Assembly (NCBI RefSeq): GCF_013359945.1
Contig: NZ_JABWCS010000213.1
Coordinates: 1-64,000, forward strand
DNA length: 64,000 bases
DNA from: Paenibacillus agri
GTDB taxonomy: Bacteria; Bacillota; Bacilli; Paenibacillales; Paenibacillaceae
Direction of reading: 5' to 3'
The position numbers and the translations under genes were made by a program. Shown one piece after another: positions 44,767 through 54,073 of this stretch. Position 1 is the stretch's first letter, and each line of letters starts with the position of its first letter. The notes beneath the pieces were generated by a model. The model worked only from the letters and a program-made list of their open reading frames with translations, was not told the origin of the DNA and ran no database searches.

Positions 44767-46961
44767 GCGAGAACCCTTTTTACCGGCTGGCCCCATTTAT
44801 TAAGGAGTTTATATATAAAAATCGTTGGGAGACCCTGCGCGAAGCTCAGGTTGACGCCTGTCGGGTACTGTTCGAAACACCGAATCATTTGCTGATTGCT
44901 TCGGGTACAGCATCGGGCAAAACGGAGGCGGCCTTCTTTCCCGCACTGACCGAGTTGTACGAGCGTCCCTCAGATTCTGTTGGGATTTTATATATCGCGC
45001 CGCTCAAAGCGTTGATCAACGATCAATTTACAAGGCTGAACGATCTGCTGCGTGAGGGCGGCATCCCGGTGTGGCATTGGCATGGAGACGTTCCCCAGGC
45101 TGAGAAGACGAAGCTGATGCAAAAGCCGTCCGGTGTGCTCCAGATTACCCCCGAATCGCTGGAAGGGCTTTTGATGAACCGGCCGAATGCTATTCCGGCC
45201 CTGTTCAATGATCTGCGCTTCATCGTTATTGATGAAGTGCATGCGTTTATGGGCGGCGATCGCGGCATCCAGGTCCTCAGCCAGCTGGCGCGAATCTCGC
45301 GCATGGCAGGCTGTTCGCCGCGGAGGATCGGACTCTCGGCGACGCTCAGCGACTACGAGTCCGTGACGAAGTGGCTGGCGGCGGGAACCCGCCAGCCCGT
45401 CGAGATCTCGGCGCCGCAGGGCGGGCGGAAGCTCCGCCTAAGCGTCGAGCATTTCTCGTTCCCGGACGCCAGGGACGAGAAGGGGGCCGAGCAGCTTGAG
45501 CTGGCTCGGCAGTCGTATTTTGATTACATCTACGACTACACCCACCTGAAGAAAGCGCTGATCTTCACCAACAGCCGTACCGATGCTGAATCGGCGATTC
45601 TGGAGATGCGGCGGATCGCCGCGAAGCGGGGGGAACGGGATGTTTTTCACGTTCACCATGGCAGTATCTCGGCGCTGCTTCGGGAGGAGACCGAAGCAGC
45701 GCTCAGACAGGGTCCGGGCCCGGCGGTGGCCGCCGCAACCTTGACCCTGGAGCTTGGGATTGACCTGGGCGAGCTGGAGCGGGTAATCCAGCTCGGTGCG
45801 CCTTACAGCTGCGCGAGCTTCGTGCAGCGGCTGGGGCGTTCCGGTCGGCGGGGCGACGCCGCCTCCGAGATGATTTTCGTCACGCCTGAGGAAGAGGACG
45901 AAGAGGCACAGCTGCCCGCCCGTATGCCCTGGAGCCTGCTGCGGGCCATCGCTGTAATCGAGCTGTACGTGCGGGAGAAATGGGTGGAGCCGCTGGCGGT
46001 GCGGAAGCTGCCGGTAGGGCTGTTATACCATCAGACGATGAGCATTTTGAAGAGCATGGGCGAGGCTGAGCCGGATGACCTAAAGGAAGCGGTGCTGAGT
46101 CTGCCATCCTTCAGGGAGGTTGCTCCGGAGGATTATGATGACTTTCTAACCTACTTGCTGGGTATGGGACAGATCGAAAAGATGGACGAAGGTAGTCTCT
46201 TGATCGGGCTTGCGGGTGAGAAGATCGTTAACAACTTCCGTTTCTACGCAGTGTTCAAGGATGATGAAGAGCATGTGGTCTATAACGGAACAGAAGAGAT
46301 CGGTTCTATTACGACGGTGCCGCCGCCAGGGTACTGCTTCACGCTCGCTGGCAAGCTGTGGAAGGTGGAGGAGGTAGACAACCGGCATAAGGCGGTGTAT
46401 GTCAAAACTTCACGCGGCAAGGTGGATACGCTCTGGCTCGGTGCCGGCGGTGATGTGCATACCCGGATCATGACCAAGATCCGGGAGGTACTGGGGGATA
46501 CGGCGCTGTATCCATATTTGGCGCCTAGTGCGGCAGCCAGACTGGAACGAGCACGCCGTCTGGCCAAGGAAAGCGGCTTGCTGGAGCGCTCGGTACTCCC
46601 GGCTGGCGGGGATTCGATGTTCATCCTGCCATGGGCCGGCAGCAGACAGTTCCGTACGCTTGAACGATTACTGAAGAACAACCTCAAAGGCCCGCTTAAC
46701 CTTCGTTCCATAGTGCCAATGGAGCCTTATTACATGGTGGTTGCCGGAAAGACGGATGCCGAAACCTTGGAAGCAGAAATCCTCGCTGAAAGTACCGCTA
46801 CAGCAGACCCGCTCGGACTGTTAGCCCCGGACGAGGCTCCGTATCTGGGGAAGTACGACGAGTTCATCCCGCATGATCTGCTGCGCAAAGCATTTTCGCT
46901 GGATGGTCTGGATCTCCCAGGTCTGCTTGAGGTCCTGAAGCAGTGGCGGCGGCCGCGATAA
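44763..46961 (+). CDS. DEAD/DEAH helicase, BrxHI/Lhr-like, third gene of the module
   Basis: The 732-residue superfamily 2 helicase has motif I SGKTE (51-55), DEVH (157-160), SATL (192-195) and motif VI QRLGRSGRRG (355-364). A C-terminal region of about 330 residues with a winged-helix or ratchet-like part and an unrecognised end follows. The Lhr-like core and BrxD neighbour suggest BrxHI. It starts within the stop of the ATPase gene, so the proteins are made in coupled amounts. A GC-rich patch near 45290-45900 stands out. Likely acts on DNA with the partner ATPase; inference. Confidence 0.87.
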   Translation: MSENPFYRLAPFIKEFIYKNRWETLREAQVDACRVLFETPNHLLIASGTASGKTEAAFFPALTELYERPSDSVGILYIAPLKALINDQFTRLNDLLREGGIPVWHWHGDVPQAEKTKLMQKPSGVLQITPESLEGLLMNRPNAIPALFNDLRFIVIDEVHAFMGGDRGIQVLSQLARISRMAGCSPRRIGLSATLSDYESVTKWLAAGTRQPVEISAPQGGRKLRLSVEHFSFPDARDEKGAEQLELARQSYFDYIYDYTHLKKALIFTNSRTDAESAILEMRRIAAKRGERDVFHVHHGSISALLREETEAALRQGPGPAVAAATLTLELGIDLGELERVIQLGAPYSCASFVQRLGRSGRRGDAASEMIFVTPEEEDEEAQLPARMPWSLLRAIAVIELYVREKWVEPLAVRKLPVGLLYHQTMSILKSMGEAEPDDLKEAVLSLPSFREVAPEDYDDFLTYLLGMGQIEKMDEGSLLIGLAGEKIVNNFRFYAVFKDDEEHVVYNGTEEIGSITTVPPPGYCFTLAGKLWKVEEVDNRHKAVYVKTSRGKVDTLWLGAGGDVHTRIMTKIREVLGDTALYPYLAPSAAARLERARRLAKESGLLERSVLPAGGDSMFILPWAGSRQFRTLERLLKNNLKGPLNLRSIVPMEPYYMVVAGKTDAETLEAEILAESTATADPLGLLAPDEAPYLGKYDEFIPHDLLRKAFSLDGLDLPGLLEVLKQWRRPR

Positions 46962-46999
46962 ATGTACTGGTGAGAATTTGACCGGGATAAATGCAAGGA

Positions 47000-47036
47000 A
47001 AACAGGAGCAGTCCCAGCATAGGACTGCTCCTGTTT
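47000..47036. terminator. Strong bidirectional terminator ending the three-gene module
   Basis: AAACAGGAGCAGTCC pairs perfectly with GGACTGCTCCTGTTT across a 7-base loop. Confidence 0.85.
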
Positions 47037-47084
47037 ATGTATGACTAAGTTTTGTACAAGTGGCCGGAAAGAATAGGACGAAGA

Positions 47085-47855
47085 TTAGTTGGTCCAGTGT
47101 ACCAAGGTGACGCAGGGCACTAATCCGAGCGACTCGGCGAGCCGGATAGAGGTATGGTTGGTTTCAAGCACATGATAGCGCGGGATTCGTCCGTCCCGGT
47201 GAAGATAGAAGAGTGCTGTTTGCACGACCTTCTTCGCTAATCCTTTGCCTCTTGCAGATTCCACTGTATAGACGGCACCGATCTCCCACACTTGGTCTTC
47301 ATTACGGAAGGCTAGACAAGTGCTTAGCGGCGTTTCTCCCTCAAAAATAGATACAGAGAACGCTCCACTTCGGAAATACTCTTGTATTTCCTCCAGGCTG
47401 TAGTGATTTCCCTCCCATAACGGCAAAAGGCGGTTATCCAGCAGTTCTACCTGAACAGCCTCCTGTGCGGGTACCATATGCAGATTGGCAGGAGTAGTGT
47501 ACGTGATATATCCCCGGGCTTTAGTCAATGAAAAATGCTTGGACAATGCATCGTAGTAAGCCTCGTCCTGAAGCTTGAACACAAGCTTGGCGTCTTTTGG
47601 CACCAAGGCAAGAAGATGGGGGAACACTGCGGGACTGCTGTATTCCATAAATACAATAAGCTCAGCTTCCGGGTATGTTCGATGATCGTAAGCATAGGCT
47701 TCGGCTGGCAACAGCAGCAGGACTCCCCGTCCCTCCGGACCCTCCACGTAGTGGCAGTTCATCACATGGCTGAAATACGTCACCATTTTAAGCAGGGTGA
47801 TGTTCCTGAGCGGCTGCTCACGCAAATAGTTTAGAATAGTATCTCTCTGGTCCAT
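47085..47855 (-). CDS. GNAT-family N-acetyltransferase
   Basis: The 256-residue protein has a C-terminal GNAT domain (about 120-256) with YTVESARGKGLAKKVVQTALFYL as the acetyl-CoA site and LETNHTSIRLAESLGL near the end. The N-terminal half (YLREQPLRNITLLKM) resembles that of GNAT proteins with an extra GNAT-like lobe. The substrate is unknown. It is convergent with the helicase gene. Confidence 0.83.
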   Translation of the reverse strand: MDQRDTILNYLREQPLRNITLLKMVTYFSHVMNCHYVEGPEGRGVLLLLPAEAYAYDHRTYPEAELIVFMEYSSPAVFPHLLALVPKDAKLVFKLQDEAYYDALSKHFSLTKARGYITYTTPANLHMVPAQEAVQVELLDNRLLPLWEGNHYSLEEIQEYFRSGAFSVSIFEGETPLSTCLAFRNEDQVWEIGAVYTVESARGKGLAKKVVQTALFYLHRDGRIPRYHVLETNHTSIRLAESLGLVPCVTLVHWTN

Positions 47856-47886
47856 TGTTGTCAGGCTCCCCTCTTCATATATGGCT

Positions 47887-48100
47887 ATACAGATTGAACT
47901 TGTAATTTTCCTATTTTGGGATGTGCCGTGACTTCAGAGAATGTTTGGACTTCCGGCCGCTGTTGTCTGCAAATTTCTTAATTTTAACCGCTAATAGCGG
48001 TAGAAATCTGCAGACAAAGGCGGTCGCTCTCGCTCCTACAGTTCCAAAATTCCCCTACGTCACTTTCCCCTTCATATATATTTTCAAGTTCAATCTATAT
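47887..48100 (-). mobile_element. MITE-like element, family I, copy B
   Basis: Terminal inverted repeats ATACAGATTGAACT (47887-47900) and AGTTCAATCTATAT (48087-48100) differ at one base. Inside, in reverse orientation to copy A, are GGCCGCTGTTGTC, a palindromic core ACCGCTAATAGCGGT within a stem (GTCTGCAAATTTC and GAAATCTGCAGAC), and CTACAGTTCCAAA. Its end lies 2 bp from the stop codon of the lipoprotein gene. Confidence 0.7.
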
Positions 48101-48102
48101 AG

Positions 48103-48468
48103 TTACTTTTCAACATAATCCCCGGCATATTTCCCTTCATAGAAAAAGCCATCTAGTTCCGCAGCAATAGCAACATCGGTCTCAACATTTCTGACTTTGT
48201 ACACCTTTGTTCCTACTTCAAAGTGATTGGAATAGACATCCGAAGTGAATTTGTGCGACTTTTCATTAGAGATCTCCTCCACTGTTCCAAGTTCTTTCTC
48301 AATCTCTGCAGTTGTCTTGAGATCAAAGGAATACAGCTTGCCGTCCCATACAATAAATCTGGAAGTCCAGTCAGGGCTGCCTACATATTGTTTTTTTGTC
48401 GCCGAGGAACAGCCAACCACCGTAATTATAAGCAGTGCTGTTACAAGTACCAAAAATATTTTTTTCAT
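48103..48468 (-). CDS. Small lipoprotein, unknown function
   Basis: The 121-residue protein has a lipoprotein signal (KKIFLVLVTALLIITVVGCSS, Cys at 20), so it should be anchored outside the membrane. The mature part has no family I recognise (WDGKLYSFDLKTTAEIEKELG, VYSNHFEVGTKVYKVRNVETDVAIAAELDG). AGGAGGAAAT lies before the ATG at 48468. The stop codon abuts a MITE-like element, so the true 3' end may have been altered. Confidence 0.7.
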   Translation of the reverse strand: MKKIFLVLVTALLIITVVGCSSATKKQYVGSPDWTSRFIVWDGKLYSFDLKTTAEIEKELGTVEEISNEKSHKFTSDVYSNHFEVGTKVYKVRNVETDVAIAAELDGFFYEGKYAGDYVEK

Positions 48469-48561
48469 GTCTATTTCCTCCTCAGCAGTATTTTGAAATT
48501 TATCTTTAATTTTATGCTTCTTTTTTTCAGAAAGCTACTGAAAATTCTCATTCTGTTTTTT

Positions 48562-49431
48562 TTAGCCTCCCTCATTGCGTTTTTCCACCCGGTATTCACT
48601 TGGCGACATCCCGCTCCATTTGCGGAATTGCTTGGAGAAATACAGTGCATCGTTAAAACCGACAGAAGAAGCCACTTGATCAATTGTCAGATGTCCGCGA
48701 AGCAGTTCTTCGGCTTTGTTCATACGTACTTTCATCAAATATTGCTTAGGAGACATCCCGGTTCTGATTTTGAAGGCTTTGGACAAGTGAGCCCGGTGAT
48801 AGCCAAGGGAGGAGGCCATATGATCAATGTTGACCTGCTGATGATACTCAAAGGTAATCCAGCGTATGGCCTGATCGATCTGCCGGTCGATGATGCTGGG
48901 CACAGCTTGAGACGGAACAGACAGTGTACTGCGGTTGTCATAACCAAACTGATGAAGAAGGAGACGCAGCCAGCCGGAAGCCTCCAGACTTTCCAATTGC
49001 GGATACGGCGATTGTTGAAAGGACAGCCGGGTCTTCTCATACAGAACTCTTAGTTCCGACAAATGTTCGGAGTGAATGACTGGCTGCTCTTTCGTAATCC
49101 CGACTCTGCTGAGCAGTGCCGGGACAGCATCACCCCTAAGACCGACCCATGCATAAGACCATGGCTTGAGCGTGTCGGCCTGATAGCAGAACAAAGCGCC
49201 TGGAAAGATAATAAAGGTATCTCCTGTACTGCAGGGATGAATCTTCCCGCTTCCGCTCTGAAAGGTGCCTTCTCCATCAAAGACCGTATGAATCAGATAA
49301 TAGTCGTGGACAGACGGACCGACCTTATGACCGGGGACCGGTGAAGCTTCACCGCTGAATAATACGGTCAAATCTGGTTCGTCCGGTATCAGGTTAAAGC
49401 CGGATATATAAGATGAATGTTCTGGACTCAT
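48562..49431 (-). CDS. AraC-family transcriptional regulator
   Basis: The 289-residue protein has an N-terminal cupin-like sensor domain (TVFDGEGTFQSGSGKIHPCSTGDTFIIFPGALFCYQAD) and a C-terminal double HTH (DHMASSLGYHRAHLSKAFKIRTGMSPKQYLMKVRMNKAEELL, VASSVGFNDALYFSKQFRKWSGMSPSEY). The ATG at 49431 follows AGGAGGCGG; an upstream TTG is less likely. It is divergent from the GH4 gene at 49689, so it probably activates that gene in response to a galactoside. Confidence 0.88.
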   Translation of the reverse strand: MSPEHSSYISGFNLIPDEPDLTVLFSGEASPVPGHKVGPSVHDYYLIHTVFDGEGTFQSGSGKIHPCSTGDTFIIFPGALFCYQADTLKPWSYAWVGLRGDAVPALLSRVGITKEQPVIHSEHLSELRVLYEKTRLSFQQSPYPQLESLEASGWLRLLLHQFGYDNRSTLSVPSQAVPSIIDRQIDQAIRWITFEYHQQVNIDHMASSLGYHRAHLSKAFKIRTGMSPKQYLMKVRMNKAEELLRGHLTIDQVASSVGFNDALYFSKQFRKWSGMSPSEYRVEKRNEGG

Positions 49432-49688
49432 AACGTAAAGCCGCCTCCTGGACAATTGAAAATAGAACCGGAGACCATTATAGCAAATTTAGATCCATGC
49501 AACAAAAATCCATATGTCTCTTGTATTTCTCCATATTCAATCGAAGCGTGCTAATTTATAGTGGATATTGAAAAGAGCGACGCTGAATGCCTGCTGTTAG
49601 TGCATTTTAAGGCGGATTAATCCTTGTGATGCAACAGGAATTATAATTAATGCAGTCTTCAGTGTATACATTTGAAGGAGGATTTCAC

Positions 49689-50987
49689 ATGTCCAAAATT
49701 ACATTTATCGGTGCAGGTAGCACCGTGTTTGCCAAGAACGTACTGGGTGACTGCATGAGAACACCTGCCCTGCAAGGTTTTGAGCTGGCCTTGTTTGATA
49801 TTGATCCGGTTCGTCTTGCCGATTCGGAGAACATGCTGAATAATATTAAATCTTCCCATGGATCCACTTGTCTAGTCAAAGCCTACACTGACCGCAAAGA
49901 AGCACTGCGCGGTGCCAAATATGTAATTAATGCAATTCAGGTCGGTGGTTACGATCCGTGCACAATTACTGATTTCGAAATTCCGAAGAAATATGGTCTT
50001 CGCCAGACCATTGCAGACACAGTCGGCATCGGCGGGATTTTCCGCAATCTCCGCACGATTCCTGTCATGCTGGATTTCGCCGCAGATATCCGGGAAGTCT
50101 GTCCGGATGCCTTGTTCATGAACTATACGAACCCAATGGCAGTGCTGACGAATGTCATGAGTACGTACGGAGGCGTGAAGACGGTTGGCCTGTGTCACAG
50201 TGTGCAGCACTGTGTTCAGGATTTGTTCAGGGATCTTGGCATGGATCATAAGGGTGTTCAGGGCAAGATTGCCGGTATCAACCATATGGCTTGGTTACTG
50301 GAAGTGACCAAGGATGGTGAGGACCTGTACCCGGAAATTAAACGCCGGGCGGCAGAGAAGCAGAAGGAGCATCACCATGACATGGTGCGTTATGAGATGA
50401 TGCTGAAATTTGGTTACTACATCACTGAATCTTCCGAGCACAACGCAGAGTACCACCCTTACTTTATCAAGCGTAACTATCCTGAACTGATCGAGTGCTT
50501 CCAGATTCCGCTGGACGAGTATCCGCGCCGGTGCGTAGAACAGATTGGTAACTGGAAGAATATGCGTGAAGATCTGGTCAATAACCCGGGCCTTCAGCAT
50601 GAACGCTCCGCTGAATATGCATCTTACATCATGGAGGCTATTGAGACGAATGTGCCGTTCAAAATCGGCGGCAACGTCATGAATACTGGCCTAATTACCA
50701 ACTTGCCTAAAGAAGCCTGTGTTGAGGTGCCATGTCTGGTTGATGCCAGCGGTATTACGCCAACATTTGTAGGCGATCTTCCGCCACAATGCGCAGCCCT
50801 GAACCGTACCAATATCAATACCCAATTGCTGACGATTGAAGCAGCGATCACACGCAAGAAGGAGCATATTTATCACGCGGCTATGCTGGACCCACATACA
50901 TCTGCGGAGCTGTCGATGGATGATATCATCGCGATGTGTGATGATCTGATCGAAGCCCATGGAGATTGGCTGCCGAAGTACAACTAA
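49689..50987 (+). CDS. melA: GH4 alpha-galactosidase (MelA-like)
   Basis: The 432-residue protein is a family 4 glycoside hydrolase with an N-terminal NAD site (TFIGAGSTVFAKNVLGD), the Mn-binding Cys and His in GLCHSVQHCVQ and INHMAWL, and IADTVGIGGIFRNLRTIPV. GH4 enzymes use NAD+ and Mn2+ in a redox mechanism. The sequence is nearest MelA-type alpha-galactosidases, which cleave melibiose or raffinose-type sugars; alpha-glucosidase is a secondary option. The ATG at 49689 follows GAAGGAGG. No transporter is adjacent. Confidence 0.9.
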   Translation: MSKITFIGAGSTVFAKNVLGDCMRTPALQGFELALFDIDPVRLADSENMLNNIKSSHGSTCLVKAYTDRKEALRGAKYVINAIQVGGYDPCTITDFEIPKKYGLRQTIADTVGIGGIFRNLRTIPVMLDFAADIREVCPDALFMNYTNPMAVLTNVMSTYGGVKTVGLCHSVQHCVQDLFRDLGMDHKGVQGKIAGINHMAWLLEVTKDGEDLYPEIKRRAAEKQKEHHHDMVRYEMMLKFGYYITESSEHNAEYHPYFIKRNYPELIECFQIPLDEYPRRCVEQIGNWKNMREDLVNNPGLQHERSAEYASYIMEAIETNVPFKIGGNVMNTGLITNLPKEACVEVPCLVDASGITPTFVGDLPPQCAALNRTNINTQLLTIEAAITRKKEHIYHAAMLDPHTSAELSMDDIIAMCDDLIEAHGDWLPKYN

Positions 50988-51010
50988 TATTCAGGAATAA
51001 GAATGGAAGA

Positions 51011-51056
51011 AGGACAGGATACTATTCCCAGAAGGGAACTATCCTGTCCTTTTTGT
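51011..51056 (+). terminator. Terminator after the GH4 gene
   Basis: AGGACAGGATA pairs with TATCCTGTCCT around a looped CCCAGAAGGG, followed by TTTTT. Confidence 0.8.
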
Positions 51057-51093
51057 ATATTGCATTCGTATTCCATGTAAAGGAGGTACTGCC

Positions 51094-51795
51094 ATGAGTA
51101 AATCAGTCCTGGTGATTGATGACGAGGAACGGATATCTAGGCTGCTTCAGCTCGAGCTATCCCATGAAGGTTATGAGGTTGAGATTGCCCATGATGGAAG
51201 AGAAGGTCTGGAGCTGGCGCTCGGGCAGCCTTGGGATATCATCATTCTGGACATCATGATGCCAGGCCTGAATGGAGTAGAGGTTTTGCGCAGATTGCGC
51301 AAAGTGGATGAGACTACACCGGTTATTCTTGTTACCGCCCGAAATACGACGCCTGATATTGTATCTGGATTGGACCAGGGAGCCAATGATTATATTACGA
51401 AACCTTTTGAGATTGAAGAACTGCTGGCAAGAATTAGGGCGCATATTCGCACGCCTGCCGTGAAACCTCAGCCACAGGGAGAAGAAAGTTCTATTATCGA
51501 AGCAGATAATTTGACTATCAATAAACGGACCAGAGACGTCACTAGAGGAGAGCAGCGGATCGAGCTGACGCCCAAGGAGTTTGACCTGCTTGTGTATATG
51601 ATCGAGCACAAGAATCACGTCTTGAGCAGGGAGGAGATCATCAAGGATGTCTGGGATTTTGAGTTCGTGGGAGACACGAATGTAGTGGATGTGTACATCC
51701 GTTACTTGCGGCAGAAGATCGACAAGGGACACAAGAAGAAGCTGATCAAGACCAGCCGGGGTATAGGATACAGCATTCGGGAGGAAGACGATTGA
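51094..51795 (+). CDS. OmpR-family response regulator
   Basis: The 233-residue regulator has a receiver domain (phospho-Asp in IIILDIMMPGLNG, Lys in YITKPFE) and a winged HTH (ELTPKEFDLLVYMIEHKNHVLSREEIIKDVWDFEF.. VYIRYLRQKIDKG). It is the partner of the kinase in the next gene, with which it overlaps by 4 bp (TTGA). It resembles ArlR. AAGGAGG precedes the ATG. Targets unknown. Confidence 0.92.
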   Translation: MSKSVLVIDDEERISRLLQLELSHEGYEVEIAHDGREGLELALGQPWDIIILDIMMPGLNGVEVLRRLRKVDETTPVILVTARNTTPDIVSGLDQGANDYITKPFEIEELLARIRAHIRTPAVKPQPQGEESSIIEADNLTINKRTRDVTRGEQRIELTPKEFDLLVYMIEHKNHVLSREEIIKDVWDFEFVGDTNVVDVYIRYLRQKIDKGHKKKLIKTSRGIGYSIREEDD

Positions 51796-53183
51796 AGATC
51801 GGTACCCGAATTAATCTTCTCACTTCCTTGGTCCTCATCGGTATTCTCCTGTTTGTAGATATCACTGTATACTGCCTATACATCACGAATGCTACCCGCA
51901 ACGCAAATGAGCTGATTCTGAGTAAATGGGAGCCGATTGTGAACAAGGCCGCTGCCCTCCCGGAGGCAGAACAGGAGCTTCTGCTCCGAAGTTCCCTGAC
52001 ACAGAGTACCTATATCCGTATATCCGATTTCCTTAACCATAAAGTCTATGAAATAACGCATGGAAAAGATATGAACTTGAGCGGTATTTCCTTCAAGTAT
52101 GCCAGGCACCGGAAGTCGCTCCTTTTGGAGCGGGAAAATGAGTTAGTTATGGTCGTACATATTCCGGTCATGGTAGAGAATAAAGTGACCCGTGGTTATG
52201 AGATCGCTGCAAAGCTGGATGGTCTGAAGGCAAGCATTCAAAATCTTCTAACCATCCTTAGCATATCGTCATTGATCGCTGTCCTCTTATGTCTGGCAGC
52301 AGGCAAGCTGGTGTCCCGGACCATTTTGAAGCCCATCACCAAAAGCATCCAGACGATGCGGAAGAATGAAGAGAGCCTGACCTTCAACACTATTCCCCTA
52401 CAGGGTTCCGCTCGTGATGAGCTGTATGATCTGACAGAGACCTTCAACCGCATGATTGGACGATTGGAAGAAAGCTTTTGGAAGCAGCAGCAATTTGTAT
52501 CCGATGCCTCTCATGAACTGAATACGATGTTGACGATTATTGAGGGTTATGCCAATATGCTGAAGCGATGGGGGAACGAGGATCAGGCGGTGCAGGAAGA
52601 GGCGATTCAGTCGATCTATGAGGAAACTAAGCGTATGCGTAAGATGACCCGGCAGCTGCTTATGCTGGCCTCTTCGCAGCAAAGCACAAAGCTGAATCTG
52701 GAGCCAGTGAATATGGTGGAGGTCTGCCAGCAGGTGATTGCCCGCTTCCATTTGATTAACGAGCGTACAATTCGGCTACATGCCAGTCCCGGGGCGAAGG
52801 ATATTGAAGCAGACCGCAATAAAATTGAGCAGCTGCTGATTATCTTGGTGGACAATGCGCAGAAATACAGTTCTCAAGTGGTAGATATTTTTATTTCCGG
52901 AAAAGATGGAGAAGTTACGGTTGCTGTGAAGGATCAAGGAATCGGAATTCCGCAGCACGAGATCAAACACGTCTTCGAGCGGTTCTATCGCGTGGACAAT
53001 TCACGGCACCGCAAGACGGGAGGAACTGGATTAGGTCTGCCGATTGCCAAATCTATTGTGCAGGAGCATGACGGCTTAATCTGGATTGAAAGTGAGGAGG
53101 GCGAGGGAACAACTGTAAGTGTCAGGCTGCCTGTAAGACCAGCTCCGGGTCCGGCAAAGAAATCGGGAGAGATCAGGTGTTGA
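51792..53183 (+). CDS. HAMP sensor histidine kinase (ArlS-like)
   Basis: The 463-residue kinase starts with TTG overlapping the regulator stop. It has TM1 (9-30), an extracytoplasmic region of about 120 residues, TM2 (151-171), HAMP (172-225), HisKA with H241 and an HATPase with KDQGIGIP and GGTGLGLPIAKSIV. The H-box reads HELNTMLT where HELRTPLT is usual; the proline after the phosphoacceptor is replaced by Met. A terminator ends the operon. The signal is unknown. Confidence 0.9.
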   Translation: MKIGTRINLLTSLVLIGILLFVDITVYCLYITNATRNANELILSKWEPIVNKAAALPEAEQELLLRSSLTQSTYIRISDFLNHKVYEITHGKDMNLSGISFKYARHRKSLLLERENELVMVVHIPVMVENKVTRGYEIAAKLDGLKASIQNLLTILSISSLIAVLLCLAAGKLVSRTILKPITKSIQTMRKNEESLTFNTIPLQGSARDELYDLTETFNRMIGRLEESFWKQQQFVSDASHELNTMLTIIEGYANMLKRWGNEDQAVQEEAIQSIYEETKRMRKMTRQLLMLASSQQSTKLNLEPVNMVEVCQQVIARFHLINERTIRLHASPGAKDIEADRNKIEQLLIILVDNAQKYSSQVVDIFISGKDGEVTVAVKDQGIGIPQHEIKHVFERFYRVDNSRHRKTGGTGLGLPIAKSIVQEHDGLIWIESEEGEGTTVSVRLPVRPAPGPAKKSGEIRC

Positions 53184-53205
53184 GCATCTATAGAAGAGCC
53201 GCGGT

Positions 53206-53243
53206 AAAGCCACATCCAGAGTTATCGGATGTGGCTTTTAAAG
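53206..53243. terminator. Bidirectional terminator between the kinase and NlpC genes
   Basis: AAAGCCACATCC pairs perfectly with GGATGTGGCTTT, followed by TAAAG on the plus strand and T-rich on the minus strand. Confidence 0.8.
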
Positions 53244-53247
53244 TGTT

Positions 53248-53886
53248 CTATTCTTCAAAATTAAAATATCCAAGAAAATCTTGTGACGCATTATTGCTGT
53301 TATTGTTGTTATTGCTGTCATTGTTGTTTTTGTTGTTATTGTCGTTGTTGTTATCTTTCGTTGCATGGGAGACAGATTGTCCGCTTGATGGCAGAACCCG
53401 ACGGGCTGTTGTGTAATGCGAATCCCACCAGCCGGAATTCAGATTCGTGACGGTGACACCGCCTTTTCCGTAAGTATGCAGTATCTTACCGTCGCCCATA
53501 TAAATAGCTACATGGTGAATAGGAGAGTAGAAGAAGACGAGATCACCCGGTTGCAGCTGACTTCTTGGCACATAAGTGCCTGCGGTAGATTGCTGTGTTG
53601 ATGTACGTGGAAGGGTAACGCCGTTCTGCTTGAATACATATTGAGTGAAAGACGAGCAGTCGAAGGAACTTGTGTTTCCTGACTTAGCTCCAAATTTATA
53701 AGGAGTTCCCTGGAATTTTAACCCGGTTGCAATGATGCTATCTGCTACAGAAGAAGAAGTCTGACTCGATGCGGCATAGGCTGTACTGGAACCGTCCAAG
53801 ATAGCAACACCTGAAGTCATCAGGGCAAGCCCTAAGCTGACACCGACACAAAGCTTGCGGATACGTTGTTTGTTATGGATACTCAT
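53248..53886 (-). CDS. Secreted NlpC/P60 peptidase with an Asn-rich tail
   Basis: The 212-residue protein has a signal peptide (about 1-38, ending AYAAS) and an NlpC/P60 domain with catalytic C77 in SSFDCSSFTQYVF and His at H125 and/or H137 in IHHVAIYMGDGKILHTYG. It should cleave peptidoglycan stem peptides. After the domain come about 30 residues almost entirely Asn, Asp, Ser and Lys, then SQDFLGYFNFEE. The tract uses AAC/AAT codons and looks repeat-expanded. An ATG with AGGAGG precedes it. Confidence 0.85.
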   Translation of the reverse strand: MSIHNKQRIRKLCVGVSLGLALMTSGVAILDGSSTAYAASSQTSSSVADSIIATGLKFQGTPYKFGAKSGNTSSFDCSSFTQYVFKQNGVTLPRTSTQQSTAGTYVPRSQLQPGDLVFFYSPIHHVAIYMGDGKILHTYGKGGVTVTNLNSGWWDSHYTTARRVLPSSGQSVSHATKDNNNDNNNKNNNDSNNNNNSNNASQDFLGYFNFEE

Positions 53887-54073
53887 ACATTACCTCCTAT
53901 GGTTTTGTGCGGGCTGATTACCCTGAGAACACCATAGCATAGATAAAATAACCATAACTTACCATGCAACCTTGGATCTCGCTTGTGCCAACCAGTCTGG
54001 AGAGTTTATTAGAGTACGCTGAGAAATTTCACATCTCTTTCTTATTGACACAATTATAGAAAGGAGACTTGGG

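Noticed and set aside
41675..46961. Complete BREX system
   Set aside because: No PglZ, PglX methylase or BrxC gene is present between or beside the three genes; only BrxD- and BrxHI-like parts exist.
48223..49053. Long plus-strand frame opposite the lipoprotein and AraC genes
   Set aside because: It crosses two well-supported minus-strand genes and has no recognisable domain.
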